From: CAVQUE01 sp046290435
GTDB lineage: Bacteria; Actinomycetota; Acidimicrobiia; Acidimicrobiales; UBA8592
Direction of reading: 5' to 3'
DNA: 64,000 bases
Assembly: GCA_046290435.1 (NCBI GenBank)
Contig: JBKAGO010000042.1
Coordinates: 1 to 64,000 of the forward strand
The translations under genes and the position numbers were made by a program. Below are positions 34,491 to 45,581 of this stretch, piece after piece; the first letter of the stretch is position 1, and each line of letters starts with the position of its first letter. The notes beneath the pieces were generated by a model. The model made no database searches. It had not been told where the DNA came from and saw only the letters and a program-made list of their open reading frames with translations.

Positions 34491-34670
34491 TCAGGGAGCG
34501 TCGAGGAGGTCGCGCAGTCCCGATTCGAGCGTGGCGACCCGACGGCTCAGCTGCTGGAGGCGGTGCAGTACCTGCAGTGACGTTTCGCGATCGAGGCCGT
34601 CGCCGCCGGGGGGCACCATGGCGACGCTGCGCCGGAGTTGTTCGACCTCGTGGTCGAGAGAGAAGTCCAT
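34491..34670 (-). CDS. Small coiled-coil protein, unknown
   Basis: 59 residues from ATG 34670 (MDFSLDHEVEQLRRSVAMVPP and LHRLQQLSRRVATLESGLRDLL). Heptad-like hydrophobic spacing in both halves suggests a short coiled coil or helical hairpin. An upstream in-frame ATG at 34688 would read through the inverted repeat and is less likely. No family is recognised. It lies 79 bases after the ddl stop on the same strand, with a 28-bp palindrome just before its start. Confidence 0.55.
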   Translation of the reverse strand: MDFSLDHEVEQLRRSVAMVPPGGDGLDRETSLQVLHRLQQLSRRVATLESGLRDLLDAP

Positions 34671-34674
34671 GGAG

Positions 34675-34702
34675 CCAGTATCGAACACGCGTTCGATACT
34701 GG
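34675..34702. promoter_or_regulatory. 28-bp inverted repeat before the small coiled-coil gene
   Basis: CCAGTATCGAAC (34675-34686) and GTTCGATACTGG (34691-34702) are exact reverse complements around ACGC. The element sits 4 bases upstream of the ATG at 34670 (minus strand) and after ddl. It could be a transcription-factor site or a hairpin ending the ddl transcript; there is no T run. Confidence 0.6.
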
Positions 34703-34749
34703 CAAGGGGGAGCTGCAGGCCGGCGCCCGGAACGTCCGTGGTCGCTGCG

Positions 34750-35850
34750 TCAGCGGTCGGTGCGCCGATGGCCGGCGCGGCGGGCGTGACGCTCGATCGC
34801 GAGATCGACCAGACGGTCGATCAGCGCCGGATAGTCGAGCCCTGACGCCGCCCACATCTTCGGGTACATCGAGATGGGCGTGAAACCCGGCATGGTGTTG
34901 ATCTCGTTGACCAGCAGCCGGCCGGCGGCCTCGTCGTAGAAGAAGTCGACCCGGGCCAGACCCTCACAGCGCAGTGCCTGGTATGCCCGGATCGCCAGCG
35001 CCTGCAGCTCGGCCACGACGGCGTCGTCGAGGGGCGCAGGAATCAACAGCTCGGCGGCACCGGCGAGGTACTTGTCGGCGTAGTCATAGAAGTCCGCAGC
35101 CGGGCGGATCTCGCCGGGCAGCGAGGCGACGGGTTCGCGGTTGCCGAGGACCGAGCACTCGATCTCGCGGCCCTCGACGGCTTCTTCGACCACGATCCAC
35201 TCGTCGTACTGCGCCGCCAGCTCGAGGGCGCCACGGAACTCCGACACGGAGCCGGCCCGGCTCACCCCGACCGACGAGCCCATGTTGGCGGGCTTCACGA
35301 ACACCGGCAGCCCGAGCTCGTCGACGATCCGCTGCTCGACGGCGGGGGAGAGGTCGTCGACGTGGAACCCCCGCCAGACAGTCTGGGGGATTCCCCGGGC
35401 CTCGAAGACGTCCTTGGCCGCCATCTTGTCCATGGCGAGCGCTGACCCCAGCACACCCGTGCCGACGTAGGCGACGTCGGCCATCTCGAGCAGACCCTGG
35501 ATGGTGCCGTCCTCGCCGTAGGGGCCGTGCAGGACGGGGAACACGACCGTGGGGGACGCCCCAGCGGACGACGGCACGGACTCGGCGGCGAGCATCGGCA
35601 GCAGGTCGAGGTCGGGCCCCTCGGCGTCGAGATGAGCGGGAAGGGCTGCCGGACCAGCGGCGAGCATCTTCTCGGCGGCCTCGGCGCGCACCCAGGTGCC
35701 GTCGCGGCGGATACCGACGACCGAGACGTCGTAGCGGTTGGTGTCGATCGCCGCCAAAACATGGCGTGCCGAGGTGCACGACACCTCGTGTTCGGCCGAA
35801 CGACCGCCGAACACGACGATCAGACGCCGGCGCTCGTCGGGCTCAGGCAT
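34750..35850 (-). CDS. ddl: D-alanine--D-alanine ligase
   Basis: 366 residues. ATP-grasp ligase with the N-terminal VVFGGRSAEHEVSCTSARHV, VVFPVLHGPYGEDGTIQGLLEMADVAYVGTGVLGSALAMDK, FVKPANMGSSVGVSR, WIVVEEAVEGREIECSVLG and the C-terminal ARVDFFYDEAAGRLLVNEINTMPGFTPISMYPKMW (metal-binding E and N). Joins two D-Ala for peptidoglycan precursors. The start at 35850 lies within the end of the upstream SDR gene (8-base overlap), so they form one transcript. The last 20 residues are basic. Confidence 0.97.
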   Translation of the reverse strand: MPEPDERRRLIVVFGGRSAEHEVSCTSARHVLAAIDTNRYDVSVVGIRRDGTWVRAEAAEKMLAAGPAALPAHLDAEGPDLDLLPMLAAESVPSSAGASPTVVFPVLHGPYGEDGTIQGLLEMADVAYVGTGVLGSALAMDKMAAKDVFEARGIPQTVWRGFHVDDLSPAVEQRIVDELGLPVFVKPANMGSSVGVSRAGSVSEFRGALELAAQYDEWIVVEEAVEGREIECSVLGNREPVASLPGEIRPAADFYDYADKYLAGAAELLIPAPLDDAVVAELQALAIRAYQALRCEGLARVDFFYDEAAGRLLVNEINTMPGFTPISMYPKMWAASGLDYPALIDRLVDLAIERHARRAGHRRTDR

Positions 35851-36661
35851 CGAAGGGCCGGTTGGTCCAGGTGCGGCCGTCCTTGTCGGTGCGGTACCAG
35901 CCCCCGGCCACGAGGGTGCCGCCGTCGACCGGGATCGTCGCCCCCGTCACGAAACCCGACAGGTCCGATGCGAGGAACAAGGCGACGCCGGCGTGGTCGG
36001 CAGGCGTGCCGAAACGGCCGAGCGGCACCCAGCGGTCGGCACGGGCGTACTCGGTGTCGTCGAGCCACGCTCGATAGGGGAGCTGAGGGGTCTCGGTCAC
36101 GTCGGGCGCGATGTCGTTGATCCGGATCCCGTGCTCGGAGACCTGCAGCGCCAACGAGCGGGTGAACGCCGACACCCCGGCCTTGAAGGCGCTGTAGATC
36201 GGCTGGCCCGGCACACCACGGACACCTTCGACCGTGGACAGGTTGACGATGGAGCCGCCACGGCCCGCGACGATCATCGCCGGCAGGAACCGGTGGGTGG
36301 CCCGGAAGACGTGTTCGAGGTTGGTGCGGTACAGCTCGTGCCACTCGGCTTCGGTGGTCTCGGCGAAGGGCACGCCACGGAACAGGTAGTGCCCGACGTT
36401 GTTGACCAGCACCTGCGGCGCGCCGTGGCGCTCGATGGTCTCGGCGACGAAGGCGTCGAGCTGGTCGACGTCGCGCACATCGCACACGTGGCCGGCCACC
36501 CCATCGGGGAGACCGGCCACGAGTTCGGGATCGATGTCGGCCACGACCACGGTTGCGCCGTGGCGGGCGAAGAGCTCGACGATGCCTCGGCCGATGCCCG
36601 CGCCGCCGCCGGTTACGACGGCGACGCGGTCGACGAGAAGCGGACCCGGTCCGAGCTCCAT
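35843..36661 (-). CDS. Short-chain dehydrogenase/reductase
   Basis: 272 residues. A classical SDR: cofactor loop VVTGGGAGIGRG, VVADIDPEL (Asp after beta2, NAD preferred), NNVGHY, catalytic S and Y-x-x-x-K in IVNLSTVEGVRGVPGQPIYSAFKAG, then RINDIAPDVTETP and the C-terminal FLASDLSGFVTGATIPVDGGTLVAGGWYRT. The substrate cannot be read. It overlaps ddl by 8 bases and follows the pyrophosphatase gene on the same strand (16-base gap to its stop is upstream of it in the window, downstream in transcription order it comes after hppA). Confidence 0.92.
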   Translation of the reverse strand: MELGPGPLLVDRVAVVTGGGAGIGRGIVELFARHGATVVVADIDPELVAGLPDGVAGHVCDVRDVDQLDAFVAETIERHGAPQVLVNNVGHYLFRGVPFAETTEAEWHELYRTNLEHVFRATHRFLPAMIVAGRGGSIVNLSTVEGVRGVPGQPIYSAFKAGVSAFTRSLALQVSEHGIRINDIAPDVTETPQLPYRAWLDDTEYARADRWVPLGRFGTPADHAGVALFLASDLSGFVTGATIPVDGGTLVAGGWYRTDKDGRTWTNRPFDA

Positions 36662-36677
36662 GACGGGCTCGTCGGGA

Positions 36678-38768
<2,091 letters not shown>

Positions 38769-38800
38769 TGTTCTCTCCTCGTTGAGCAAACAGCCGTGTG

Positions 38801-38829
38801 ACCGTAGCCGTGTGGGGTGATTGGCCCAA
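38801..38829 (-). promoter_or_regulatory. Promoter of hppA
   Basis: Minus strand TTGGGC (38824-38829), a 17-base spacer and TACGGT (38801-38806). The leader is about 25-30 bases with a Shine-Dalgarno before TTG 38768. Confidence 0.6.
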
Positions 38830-38940
38830 CCCCGACCGAAACAAGGAGCTGAGCGCAGGCGCCGAGCGTCGGCGCCGACCGATTCTGGCAGGTGGGGCAG
38901 ACGCGTGCGGCGATGGCCCCGACCACGTACGGCTCGGAGC

Positions 38941-38946
38941 TACCGT
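38941..38946 (+). promoter_or_regulatory. -10 element TACCGT of a leaderless start
   Basis: TACCGT ends 6 bases before ATG 38953. Confidence 0.55.
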
Positions 38947-38952
38947 GAGGTC

Positions 38953-39558
38953 ATGGTCGCCGAGCCGCCGTCGGATCGACAGGCGTTGCGCCGGGCGATG
39001 CGCACTGCTCGCCGATCGCTTTCTCCCGGCGTCGCGTCGGCCAATGCGTCAGCAGTCGCCGATCGGGCGGTGGATCTCCTCACCCGGTCCGGACTCCCCG
39101 ACGATGCCGTATCCCTGATCGTCGGCGCCACGATCGCCGACGACGGCGAGCTCGATCCGGGCCCGCTGGTCGAGGCCCTCGTGGCCCGCGGCGCGCGGGT
39201 GGCATATGCACGCGTGGTCGACGGCACCATGGGCTTCGCGCTCGTCGGCCCCCCGGGGAGACTCGTGGTGGGGCCGGGAGGCGTCCGCCAACCCGCTGCG
39301 AACGCAGTCGCGATCCCAGCCCAGGATCTCGATGTCGTCCTGGTGCCCGTCGTCGCCTTCGATGCCCGCTGCGACCGGATCGGCCGCGGCGCCGGTCACT
39401 ACGACCGGACGTTCGCAGACCGTGGGGCGTCGTCTCCACTGCTCATCGGTCTCGCACACGATGAACAACGCGTCGCCGACGTGGTGCCCGAGGCACACGA
39501 CGTGGCACTCGATCACATCGTCACACCCACCGCTGTGTTCAGCCGGCGCCACTGCTGA
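38953..39558 (+). CDS. 5-formyltetrahydrofolate cyclo-ligase
   Basis: 201 residues from ATG 38953; the open frame upstream is not protein-like. RQALRRAMRTARRSLSP near the start, then VLVPVVAFDARCDRIGRGAGHYDRTFA, the ATP/folate-binding signature (G-R-G-x-G-x-Y-D), and LIGLAHDEQRVADVVPEAHDVALDHIVTPTAVF. Converts 5-formyl-THF to 5,10-methenyl-THF with ATP. Monocistronic, divergent from hppA, 47 bases before trkA. Confidence 0.94.
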   Translation: MVAEPPSDRQALRRAMRTARRSLSPGVASANASAVADRAVDLLTRSGLPDDAVSLIVGATIADDGELDPGPLVEALVARGARVAYARVVDGTMGFALVGPPGRLVVGPGGVRQPAANAVAIPAQDLDVVLVPVVAFDARCDRIGRGAGHYDRTFADRGASSPLLIGLAHDEQRVADVVPEAHDVALDHIVTPTAVFSRRHC

Positions 39559-39605
39559 TCGTCGCCATCGTCGCATCCGGGCCTGGCGGCTGGTAGCAAT
39601 GGAGG

Positions 39606-40949
39606 GTGCACGTGATCGTCGTCGGCGCCGGCGAGGTTGGCTCCTATGTCGCCGAACTCCTGACGCGCCATGGCAACGACGTGGCCGTGATCGAGACCGA
39701 CCGCGATCGCCTGCGCGATCTCGAGGACCGCCTCGACGTGCTCGTCGTCGAGGGCAGCGGGACGCACCCCGAGATCCTCGCACGCGCCGGGCTCGACCGG
39801 GCCGAGTTGCTCGTTGCGGTGACCTCCAACGACGAGGTCAACCTCATCGCCGCGCTGTTGGCCCGCCACGCCGGCGTCGCCCGCACCGTCGTGCGTATCG
39901 AGGCCGAGGAGTTGCGCGGCAAGGCGGCCCAACAGCTGCGCGACGCCATCGGCGCGGACCTGGTCATCGATCCCGACGCCGAGACCGCCGCCGACATCTT
40001 GGACCTGCTCGACGCCCCCGGCGCCACCGAGATCGCCCACCTCGCGGGCGGCGAGGTGGTGGTCGTCGGCACGATCCTGCAGGCCGGGGCGCCGCTGTGT
40101 GGCCGTCGGCTCTCCGAGATAGCAGCCGAGTACGAACCCGACTGGGATTTCCTCGTTGCCGCCCGCACGCGCAGCGGCGAGACCGTCATCCCCCGCAAAG
40201 ACGAGCTGTTGCAGCCCGACGACCATCTGTGGGTGGTCGCCAAGCGCAAGGCCCGCAGAGACGTCCTGCAACTGCTGGGGCTCCGCCGTGGCACACACCG
40301 TCGGGTGATGCTGCTCGGCGGCGGCCGTACGGGCGAGATCGTGGCCCGCAGACTCGCCGCCCGCTCCGGCTCGGTCACCCTGGTCGAGCGCAATCCCGAC
40401 CGGGCCCAACGCCTGGCCGAGAGCCTCGACGGCGTGTTGGTCATCCAGGGCGACATCACCGATGCCGAACTGTTGGCCCGCGAGGACGCCGGCAGTTACG
40501 ACGCCGTGGTGGCGCTCACCGGCCACGACGACGCGAACATCCTGTCGTGCCTGTACGCGAAGTCCCTGGGCGCTACCGAGACGATCGCGACGTTGCATCG
40601 CCTGGCGTTGCGGGAGCTGCTCGAAGAAGTGGGCATCGATGCCGCCCTTTCACCGCGCACCGCCAGCGCGAACGGCGTCCTTCGCTTCGTGCGCGGCGGA
40701 GTTGCCGCCGTCGCGACGTTCCTGGCCGCGGACTTCGAGGTCATCGAGCTCGAAGTCGGCCCCGACAGCCCCGCGGACGGGGCCACCATCTGCGATCTCG
40801 GTCTGCCCAAGGATGCCCTCATCGGGGCGTTCGTGCGCGACGGCAAGGCACAGATCGGGCGAGGCAGGAGCGAGCTCCGCCAGCGGGATCACGTGGTGTT
40901 GTTCGTGCGTCCCCCCAACGTCGACGCCGTGCGACGCCTCTTCGCATGA
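39606..40949 (+). CDS. trkA: Trk potassium uptake regulator TrkA
   Basis: 447 residues, GTG 39606. Two RCK halves, each a Rossmann NAD-binding domain plus a TrkA_C domain: VIVVGAGEVGSYVAELLTRHGNDVAVIETDRDRL and TrkA_C about 145-225; VMLLGGGRTGEIVARRLAARSGSVTLVERNPDRAQRLAE and TrkA_C about 360-445. The double-length form is the classic TrkA. It is the cytoplasmic ring that gates TrkH according to NAD(H)/ATP. The two TrkH genes follow directly, on the same strand. Confidence 0.95.
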   Translation: MHVIVVGAGEVGSYVAELLTRHGNDVAVIETDRDRLRDLEDRLDVLVVEGSGTHPEILARAGLDRAELLVAVTSNDEVNLIAALLARHAGVARTVVRIEAEELRGKAAQQLRDAIGADLVIDPDAETAADILDLLDAPGATEIAHLAGGEVVVVGTILQAGAPLCGRRLSEIAAEYEPDWDFLVAARTRSGETVIPRKDELLQPDDHLWVVAKRKARRDVLQLLGLRRGTHRRVMLLGGGRTGEIVARRLAARSGSVTLVERNPDRAQRLAESLDGVLVIQGDITDAELLAREDAGSYDAVVALTGHDDANILSCLYAKSLGATETIATLHRLALRELLEEVGIDAALSPRTASANGVLRFVRGGVAAVATFLAADFEVIELEVGPDSPADGATICDLGLPKDALIGAFVRDGKAQIGRGRSELRQRDHVVLFVRPPNVDAVRRLFA

Positions 40950-41011
40950 CGTCACAGGCGCAGGCATGACCGCGTCCGCCCTGCACGCATGAGATCGCCC
41001 GACGGGCGTCG

Positions 41012-42505
41012 GTGACCGTGGCGCGTCCGGTTCGGCCTCCACGCCAGCGCGGCGATTACGGCCGTTCGGCCATCGGCTTCGTCGCAGCGATCGCCGCGGC
41101 CGAGGCTGCAGCGATGCTGTCGCTCGCAGCGCTCGTCTCGATCGGCGACGACCAGCGCACCACCATCGGCTTCGCGGTCATGGCGGTGGCGGCTGCGGTG
41201 CCTGCCCGGATCGGTCTCGCTCGTTTCCGCGTCCCGTCGCAGACGCTCGCGACCCGGGTCCTCGCGATGGTCACCGTCAACTGGGCGTTGCTCGCCGGCA
41301 TCAGCGCAGTTGCCCACATCGTCGCCGGCGCCACCACCAACGTGAGTGTGGCGATCTTCGAGGGCACCGCCGCGGTCACCACGACCGCGATGACAACGCT
41401 CGACCCCGACGAGATCGGGCGCGGTCTGCACCTCTACCGGGCGATGGCGCAATGGCTCGGTGGGCTCGGCGCGATCATCCTCGGCATCGTCGTCCTGCCG
41501 CTGGCGCTGGGCTCCGGCGAGTCCTCGGCTCGCTTCGCCGTCCGCAGCGGTCGACGCTCCCTGCTGGCGGGCCGCGCGACCGGGTTCGAGCGGGTCATCG
41601 CCATCTATGGCGGGTTCACCACGTTGTTGGTCGTGGCCTTCGCTCTGGCAGGCACATCGGGCTTCGAGGCCCTCGTCCACGGGCTGACCGTGGCCTCGAC
41701 CGGGGGATTGTCGACCTCCACGACATCGGTGGCCGGTCTCGGTGCCGGAGCCGAGTGGGTCGCCGCGATCGGCATGGCACTCGCCGGTGTCAGCATCGCC
41801 GCCGCGTGGTGGGCCGTCATCGGCGATCTCGGCGCGTTGGTCCGGTCGACGGAGTTGCGCGCCTATGTCCTGGCGATCGCGGCGACCACTGCGGTGATCG
41901 CGCTCGACGGCGGCACCGTGCGCGGCGCCTTCGCGCTCGCCGGTTCGGCTGCGAGCACGACCGGAGCCGTCGGCTCGACGACGACCGACTCGCTCGGCCC
42001 CGGCGCCGCCACCCTGTTGTTCTTCGTGGCCGGCATCGGCGCGATGGCCGGGTCGGCGGGCGGCGGCTTCGGCTGGATACGGCTGCTGCACGCCGTCGGG
42101 TTCGCACGACGGGAGTTGGTCCAGCAACTCCACCCCGATGCCGTCCGCGTCGTGAAGGTGGGCGGTCGGGCCGTTTCGGAAGCGAGCCTCTCGCGGACGA
42201 ACGGCTACATCGCGATGTTCACGATGACCGCCGGGCTCGGTGCGCTCCTCGTGGCTCTGGGCGACACCGACATCGGCGTCTCGTCGAGCATCTCGCTGTC
42301 GGTGGCCGCCCTCAGCACCAGCGGCCTCCAGACCATCGCCCCGGTCGACGTCGCCACGATCGACGATGGCAGCCTCCTGGCACTCGCGGCGCTGATGCTG
42401 CTCGGCCGCCTGGCGATCTCGGCGGCCGTGCTCACGCTGGCGACCGGACTGCGGCGCAGTGCACTGGCGGCTCGGCGCCGCGTCGCGGCGGACGCCCCAT
42501 GGTGA
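41012..42505 (+). CDS. TrkH-like potassium transporter subunit, divergent
   Basis: 497 residues, GTG 41012. Eight to ten hydrophobic segments in a TrkH-like order. The pore-loop regions can be matched: AAVTTTAMTTLDPDE (1), TVASTGGLSTSTTS (2), SAASTTGAVGSTTTD (3) and AALSTSGLQTIAPVD (4). Loop 1 has lost its filter Gly (TTTA instead of the CTGS seen in the next gene) and its counterpart acidic motif is changed, so selectivity or conductance should differ. The protein lacks the extended N-terminal helices of typical TrkH. Overlaps the next gene by 7 bases, so the two are made together. Confidence 0.8.
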   Translation: MTVARPVRPPRQRGDYGRSAIGFVAAIAAAEAAAMLSLAALVSIGDDQRTTIGFAVMAVAAAVPARIGLARFRVPSQTLATRVLAMVTVNWALLAGISAVAHIVAGATTNVSVAIFEGTAAVTTTAMTTLDPDEIGRGLHLYRAMAQWLGGLGAIILGIVVLPLALGSGESSARFAVRSGRRSLLAGRATGFERVIAIYGGFTTLLVVAFALAGTSGFEALVHGLTVASTGGLSTSTTSVAGLGAGAEWVAAIGMALAGVSIAAAWWAVIGDLGALVRSTELRAYVLAIAATTAVIALDGGTVRGAFALAGSAASTTGAVGSTTTDSLGPGAATLLFFVAGIGAMAGSAGGGFGWIRLLHAVGFARRELVQQLHPDAVRVVKVGGRAVSEASLSRTNGYIAMFTMTAGLGALLVALGDTDIGVSSSISLSVAALSTSGLQTIAPVDVATIDDGSLLALAALMLLGRLAISAAVLTLATGLRRSALAARRRVAADAPW

Positions 42506-44025
42506 GCACCAGCGTCGAAGGGCCGATCGAGTCGCCCACGCTCCAGGTGGTGGGGCTCGCGCTGGTGTTCCTGACGCCGGGGCTGTTGATTGCCTCGGCG
42601 ATCGAGTGGGCCTCGACGACCTCCCACGACGAATGGGCCCTGCTCGCCACCGCCGCCATTGCCTTCGTCGTCGGCACGGCCTTGCGGCGGGTGAGCCGCC
42701 TGGGCCCCGACGTGCGAGCCGTGTCGGTGTTCTCCATCGTCGCCTGGAGTTGGATCGCGTGCTCCCTCGTCGGCGCGCTGCCCTATGTGTTCGGGTCGAT
42801 GTTCACCTGGAGCACCTTCGACAGCGCATTGTTCGAGTCCATCTCGGGCTTCAGCTGCACCGGCTCGACGGTGCTCACCGACATCGAGGCCCACGGCCGA
42901 GGGGTCTTGATGTGGCGCCAGATGACCCAGTGGTACGGCGGCATGGGAATGGTCGTGCTGGCCGTCACGGTGTTGCCCTACCTGGGCGTCGGCGGTCTCG
43001 CCCTGATGACCGCAGAGGCACCGGGCCACAGCTCCGACCGCCTCGCCCCCCGGGTGAGCGAGACCGCACGTCGCCTCTGGACCATCTACTGCGGCATCAC
43101 CGTGGTCGTCGCACTGGCACTGTGGGCGGCGCCGGGGCCGAACCTCCACGATGCGGTGGCGCACGCGCTCACGACCGCCGCGACGGGTGGATTCTCCCCG
43201 TACAACTCGTCGGCCGGACACTTCGACTCGTTGCTCGTCGAGTTGATCCTCGTGACGGGCATGGTGGTCTGCGGCATGAGCTTCGCCCTGCACTACCGCG
43301 TGCTCACCGGCGACCGCTTCGCCTGGTTTCGTGCCGCCGACACGCGTCTGTACCTGTGGACCATCGCGATCGCCACCGCGATCGTGACGCTGCTGAACTG
43401 GGGCCAGGACCTCGCCCCGTTCGGGGTCAGCCTGCGTGACTCGTTGTTCAACGTGGTGACCCTCGCCACCTCGACCGGGTTCGGCAACGTCCGTCCCGAC
43501 GGCATCGGCGACTTCGTCCTGTGGGGTGCTGCCTCCCAGCTGATCCTGCTGGGGATCATGGTCGTCGGCGGTTGCGTCGGGTCGACCGCCGGCGGCGCCA
43601 AGGGCTATCGGGTGCTCATCGGGTGGCGCCACGTCCGACGGGAGCTGCGGCGACTCCGCCATCCCAACGGCGTGTTCCCGGTGAAGCTCGGCGCGCAGGT
43701 CGTGCCCGAGACCATCGTGGCGTCGGCACTGGCGTTCGTCGGGCTCTTCGCGAGCATCCTGATCATCGGCACCCTCGCCGTGACCGCGACCGGCGCGGAG
43801 CCGTTGATGGCAGCCTCCGGCGTCATCTCGGCGATGAGCAACATGGGTCCCGCACTCGGCGAGGCCGGACCCACGAGCAACTTCACGGTCTTCGAGCGGC
43901 CCGCGCGCATGATCCTCGCGGTCATCATGCTCATCGGGCGTCTCGAGATCACCGCCGTGTTGTTGATGTTCGCATCGAGCGCCCGCGCCGTTCGCGACCT
44001 CCGTCGGTCACGCGCCCACGTCTGA
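42499..44025 (+). CDS. trkH: Trk potassium transporter membrane subunit TrkH
   Basis: 508 residues from ATG 42499. Canonical TrkH filters: SGFSCTGSTVLTDIE (1), TTAATGGFSPYNSS (2), TLATSTGFGNVRPDG (3) and ISAMSNMGPALGEAGP (4), each with the conserved Gly, set in a ten-segment membrane protein. WRQMTQWYGGMGMVVLAVTVLP and GGCVGSTAGGAKGYRVLIGWRHVRREL (loop gating region) are family signatures. Imports K+ with TrkA. An open frame extends far upstream over the previous gene but is its shadow. Confidence 0.95.
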   Translation: MVSTSVEGPIESPTLQVVGLALVFLTPGLLIASAIEWASTTSHDEWALLATAAIAFVVGTALRRVSRLGPDVRAVSVFSIVAWSWIACSLVGALPYVFGSMFTWSTFDSALFESISGFSCTGSTVLTDIEAHGRGVLMWRQMTQWYGGMGMVVLAVTVLPYLGVGGLALMTAEAPGHSSDRLAPRVSETARRLWTIYCGITVVVALALWAAPGPNLHDAVAHALTTAATGGFSPYNSSAGHFDSLLVELILVTGMVVCGMSFALHYRVLTGDRFAWFRAADTRLYLWTIAIATAIVTLLNWGQDLAPFGVSLRDSLFNVVTLATSTGFGNVRPDGIGDFVLWGAASQLILLGIMVVGGCVGSTAGGAKGYRVLIGWRHVRRELRRLRHPNGVFPVKLGAQVVPETIVASALAFVGLFASILIIGTLAVTATGAEPLMAASGVISAMSNMGPALGEAGPTSNFTVFERPARMILAVIMLIGRLEITAVLLMFASSARAVRDLRRSRAHV

Positions 44026-44048
44026 CAGGCTGCTCACGGTCGGCGCGC

Positions 44049-45404
44049 TCAGCCCTCGAGGAACGCCGTGAGCGCCGCGACGAGCATCGCCGGGTCTGCC
44101 GCGCCACACAGCTCGCGTGCCGAGTGCATCGAGAGCTGGGCGATGCCCATGTCGACGGTGGCCATGCCCAGTCGGGCCGCCGTGAGCGGTCCGATCGTCG
44201 AACCGCATGCCAGATCCGTCCGGTTCACGAACAGCTGATGCGGGACGCCCGCGGCGCGGCACGCCTCCGCCGCGGTGGCCTGACCCACCCCGCTCGTGGC
44301 GTAGCGCTCGTTCGCGTTGCGTTTGATGACGGGACCGGCGTTCATTGCGATGTGGTGCTCCGGTTCGTGTCGCTCGGCCATGTTGGGGTGGGTGGCATGC
44401 GCGCCGTCTGCCGAGATACACACCGATGCGGCGATCGCCCGATGGAAGTCGTCTGCGCAGCCACCGGCGCCCTCGTGGCGACGGGTCAGGACCGTCGAGA
44501 GCAGCGGGCCCTGCGCGCCGGTCGCCGACATGGAGCCGACCTCTTCGTGGTCGAACAGCGCGAGCACCGCCACCGACGAGCCGTTGCCACCGCCGGCGAG
44601 GATCGCTTCGGTCCCGGCATGGCACGACGCCAGATTGTCGATCCGCGGTGCAGCCAGCCAGGCGTCGTCGCGCCCGAGGCGACGTGACGGCGTCAGGTCG
44701 TGGAACATCAGATCCCAACCGGCGATGGCATCGGTCTCGACAGCGAGCTCCTCGGCGAGCCAACGGGCGAAGGCGCCGTGGTCGCCCGCACCCTCGGCCC
44801 ACATGGGCGAGAGGTGGCGCTGACGATCGAGGAGGAGTCCCCGCTCGTTGATCTCGCGATCGAGGTGGATGGCCAGCTGGGGCACCCGTGCGACCGGACG
44901 GTCCACGACGAGGAGCCGTTCGGTGATCTCGGCGGGGCCGGATCCGGACAGCGAACGCAGCGCGACACGCCCGGAGATCCCGAGGTCCCGATCGAGCCAG
45001 GAGTTCAACAACACGCCGCCGTAGACCTCGACGCCGAGTTTCGCGATGCCGACCGAGCCGGTGTCGGGTCGGGGCTTGAGGCGCAGATTGGGGCTGTCGG
45101 TGTGGGCACCGACCACCCGCAGGGGTGTGGCCGGGGTGGCATCGTCGGGCGCCGCCCAGGCGACCAGTCCGCCTCCACGACGGACGAAGCCCCGGGCTAC
45201 GTCCTGCCACGGCGAGCGTTCGTCCAGTTCGACGAATCCCGAGGACTCGAGACGGACAGCGGTGGATTCGACGGCGTGGTAGGGCGAGGGTGAGGCATCG
45301 ATGTAGGCGGCGAGGTCGTCGCAGACGGTGTCGGCGCTGCGAACATCGGCGGGTTCGGACGTCTCGGCGGAGGCAGCGGGGGAGGGGTCGGCAGGTGCGG
45401 GCAT
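44049..45404 (-). CDS. M18-family aminopeptidase
   Basis: 451 residues from ATG 45404, with GGAGAG just before it. M18 zinc-site motifs are in order: [20 protein letters not shown] (His-Thr-Asp), [19 protein letters not shown] (Glu-Glu), DNLASCHAG (bridging Asp region) and [23 protein letters not shown] with the C-terminal [12 protein letters not shown] (His). ELDERSPW and [15 protein letters not shown] are also typical. Removes N-terminal acidic or neutral residues in the cytoplasm; usually a dodecamer. Convergent with trkH, divergent from gltB. Confidence 0.93.
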   Translation of the reverse strand: MPAPADPSPAASAETSEPADVRSADTVCDDLAAYIDASPSPYHAVESTAVRLESSGFVELDERSPWQDVARGFVRRGGGLVAWAAPDDATPATPLRVVGAHTDSPNLRLKPRPDTGSVGIAKLGVEVYGGVLLNSWLDRDLGISGRVALRSLSGSGPAEITERLLVVDRPVARVPQLAIHLDREINERGLLLDRQRHLSPMWAEGAGDHGAFARWLAEELAVETDAIAGWDLMFHDLTPSRRLGRDDAWLAAPRIDNLASCHAGTEAILAGGGNGSSVAVLALFDHEEVGSMSATGAQGPLLSTVLTRRHEGAGGCADDFHRAIAASVCISADGAHATHPNMAERHEPEHHIAMNAGPVIKRNANERYATSGVGQATAAEACRAAGVPHQLFVNRTDLACGSTIGPLTAARLGMATVDMGIAQLSMHSARELCGAADPAMLVAALTAFLEG

Positions 45405-45471
45405 CTCTCCAGTGTGGCTGCTCGCGTCGCCGCCGAGGTGGTGGCTCGCAGGCCGGCGGGAGCCGTGCAAC

Positions 45472-45502
45472 TTGGCTTCGCGTCCCCCGGGGTCGGTAGG
45501 AT
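45472..45502 (+). promoter_or_regulatory. Candidate gltB promoter
   Basis: TTGGCT (45472-45477), a 19-base spacer and TAGGAT (45497-45502), then a hairpin CAGCTC-GCC-GAGCTG at 45505-45519 in the 5' leader. The spacer is long, so the call is weak. Confidence 0.35.
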
Positions 45503-45581
45503 GGCAGCTCGCCGAGCTGGGCCACCGTCGTCCCGGTGTCGGATCTCGAATCCTTGTTGGCTCGTACGCGCACGGAGATCC

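Noticed and set aside
45505..45519. Riboswitch or attenuator in the gltB leader (CAGCTC-GCC-GAGCTG)
   Set aside because: A single small hairpin without a terminator partner or known aptamer core. Mentioned only with the promoter.
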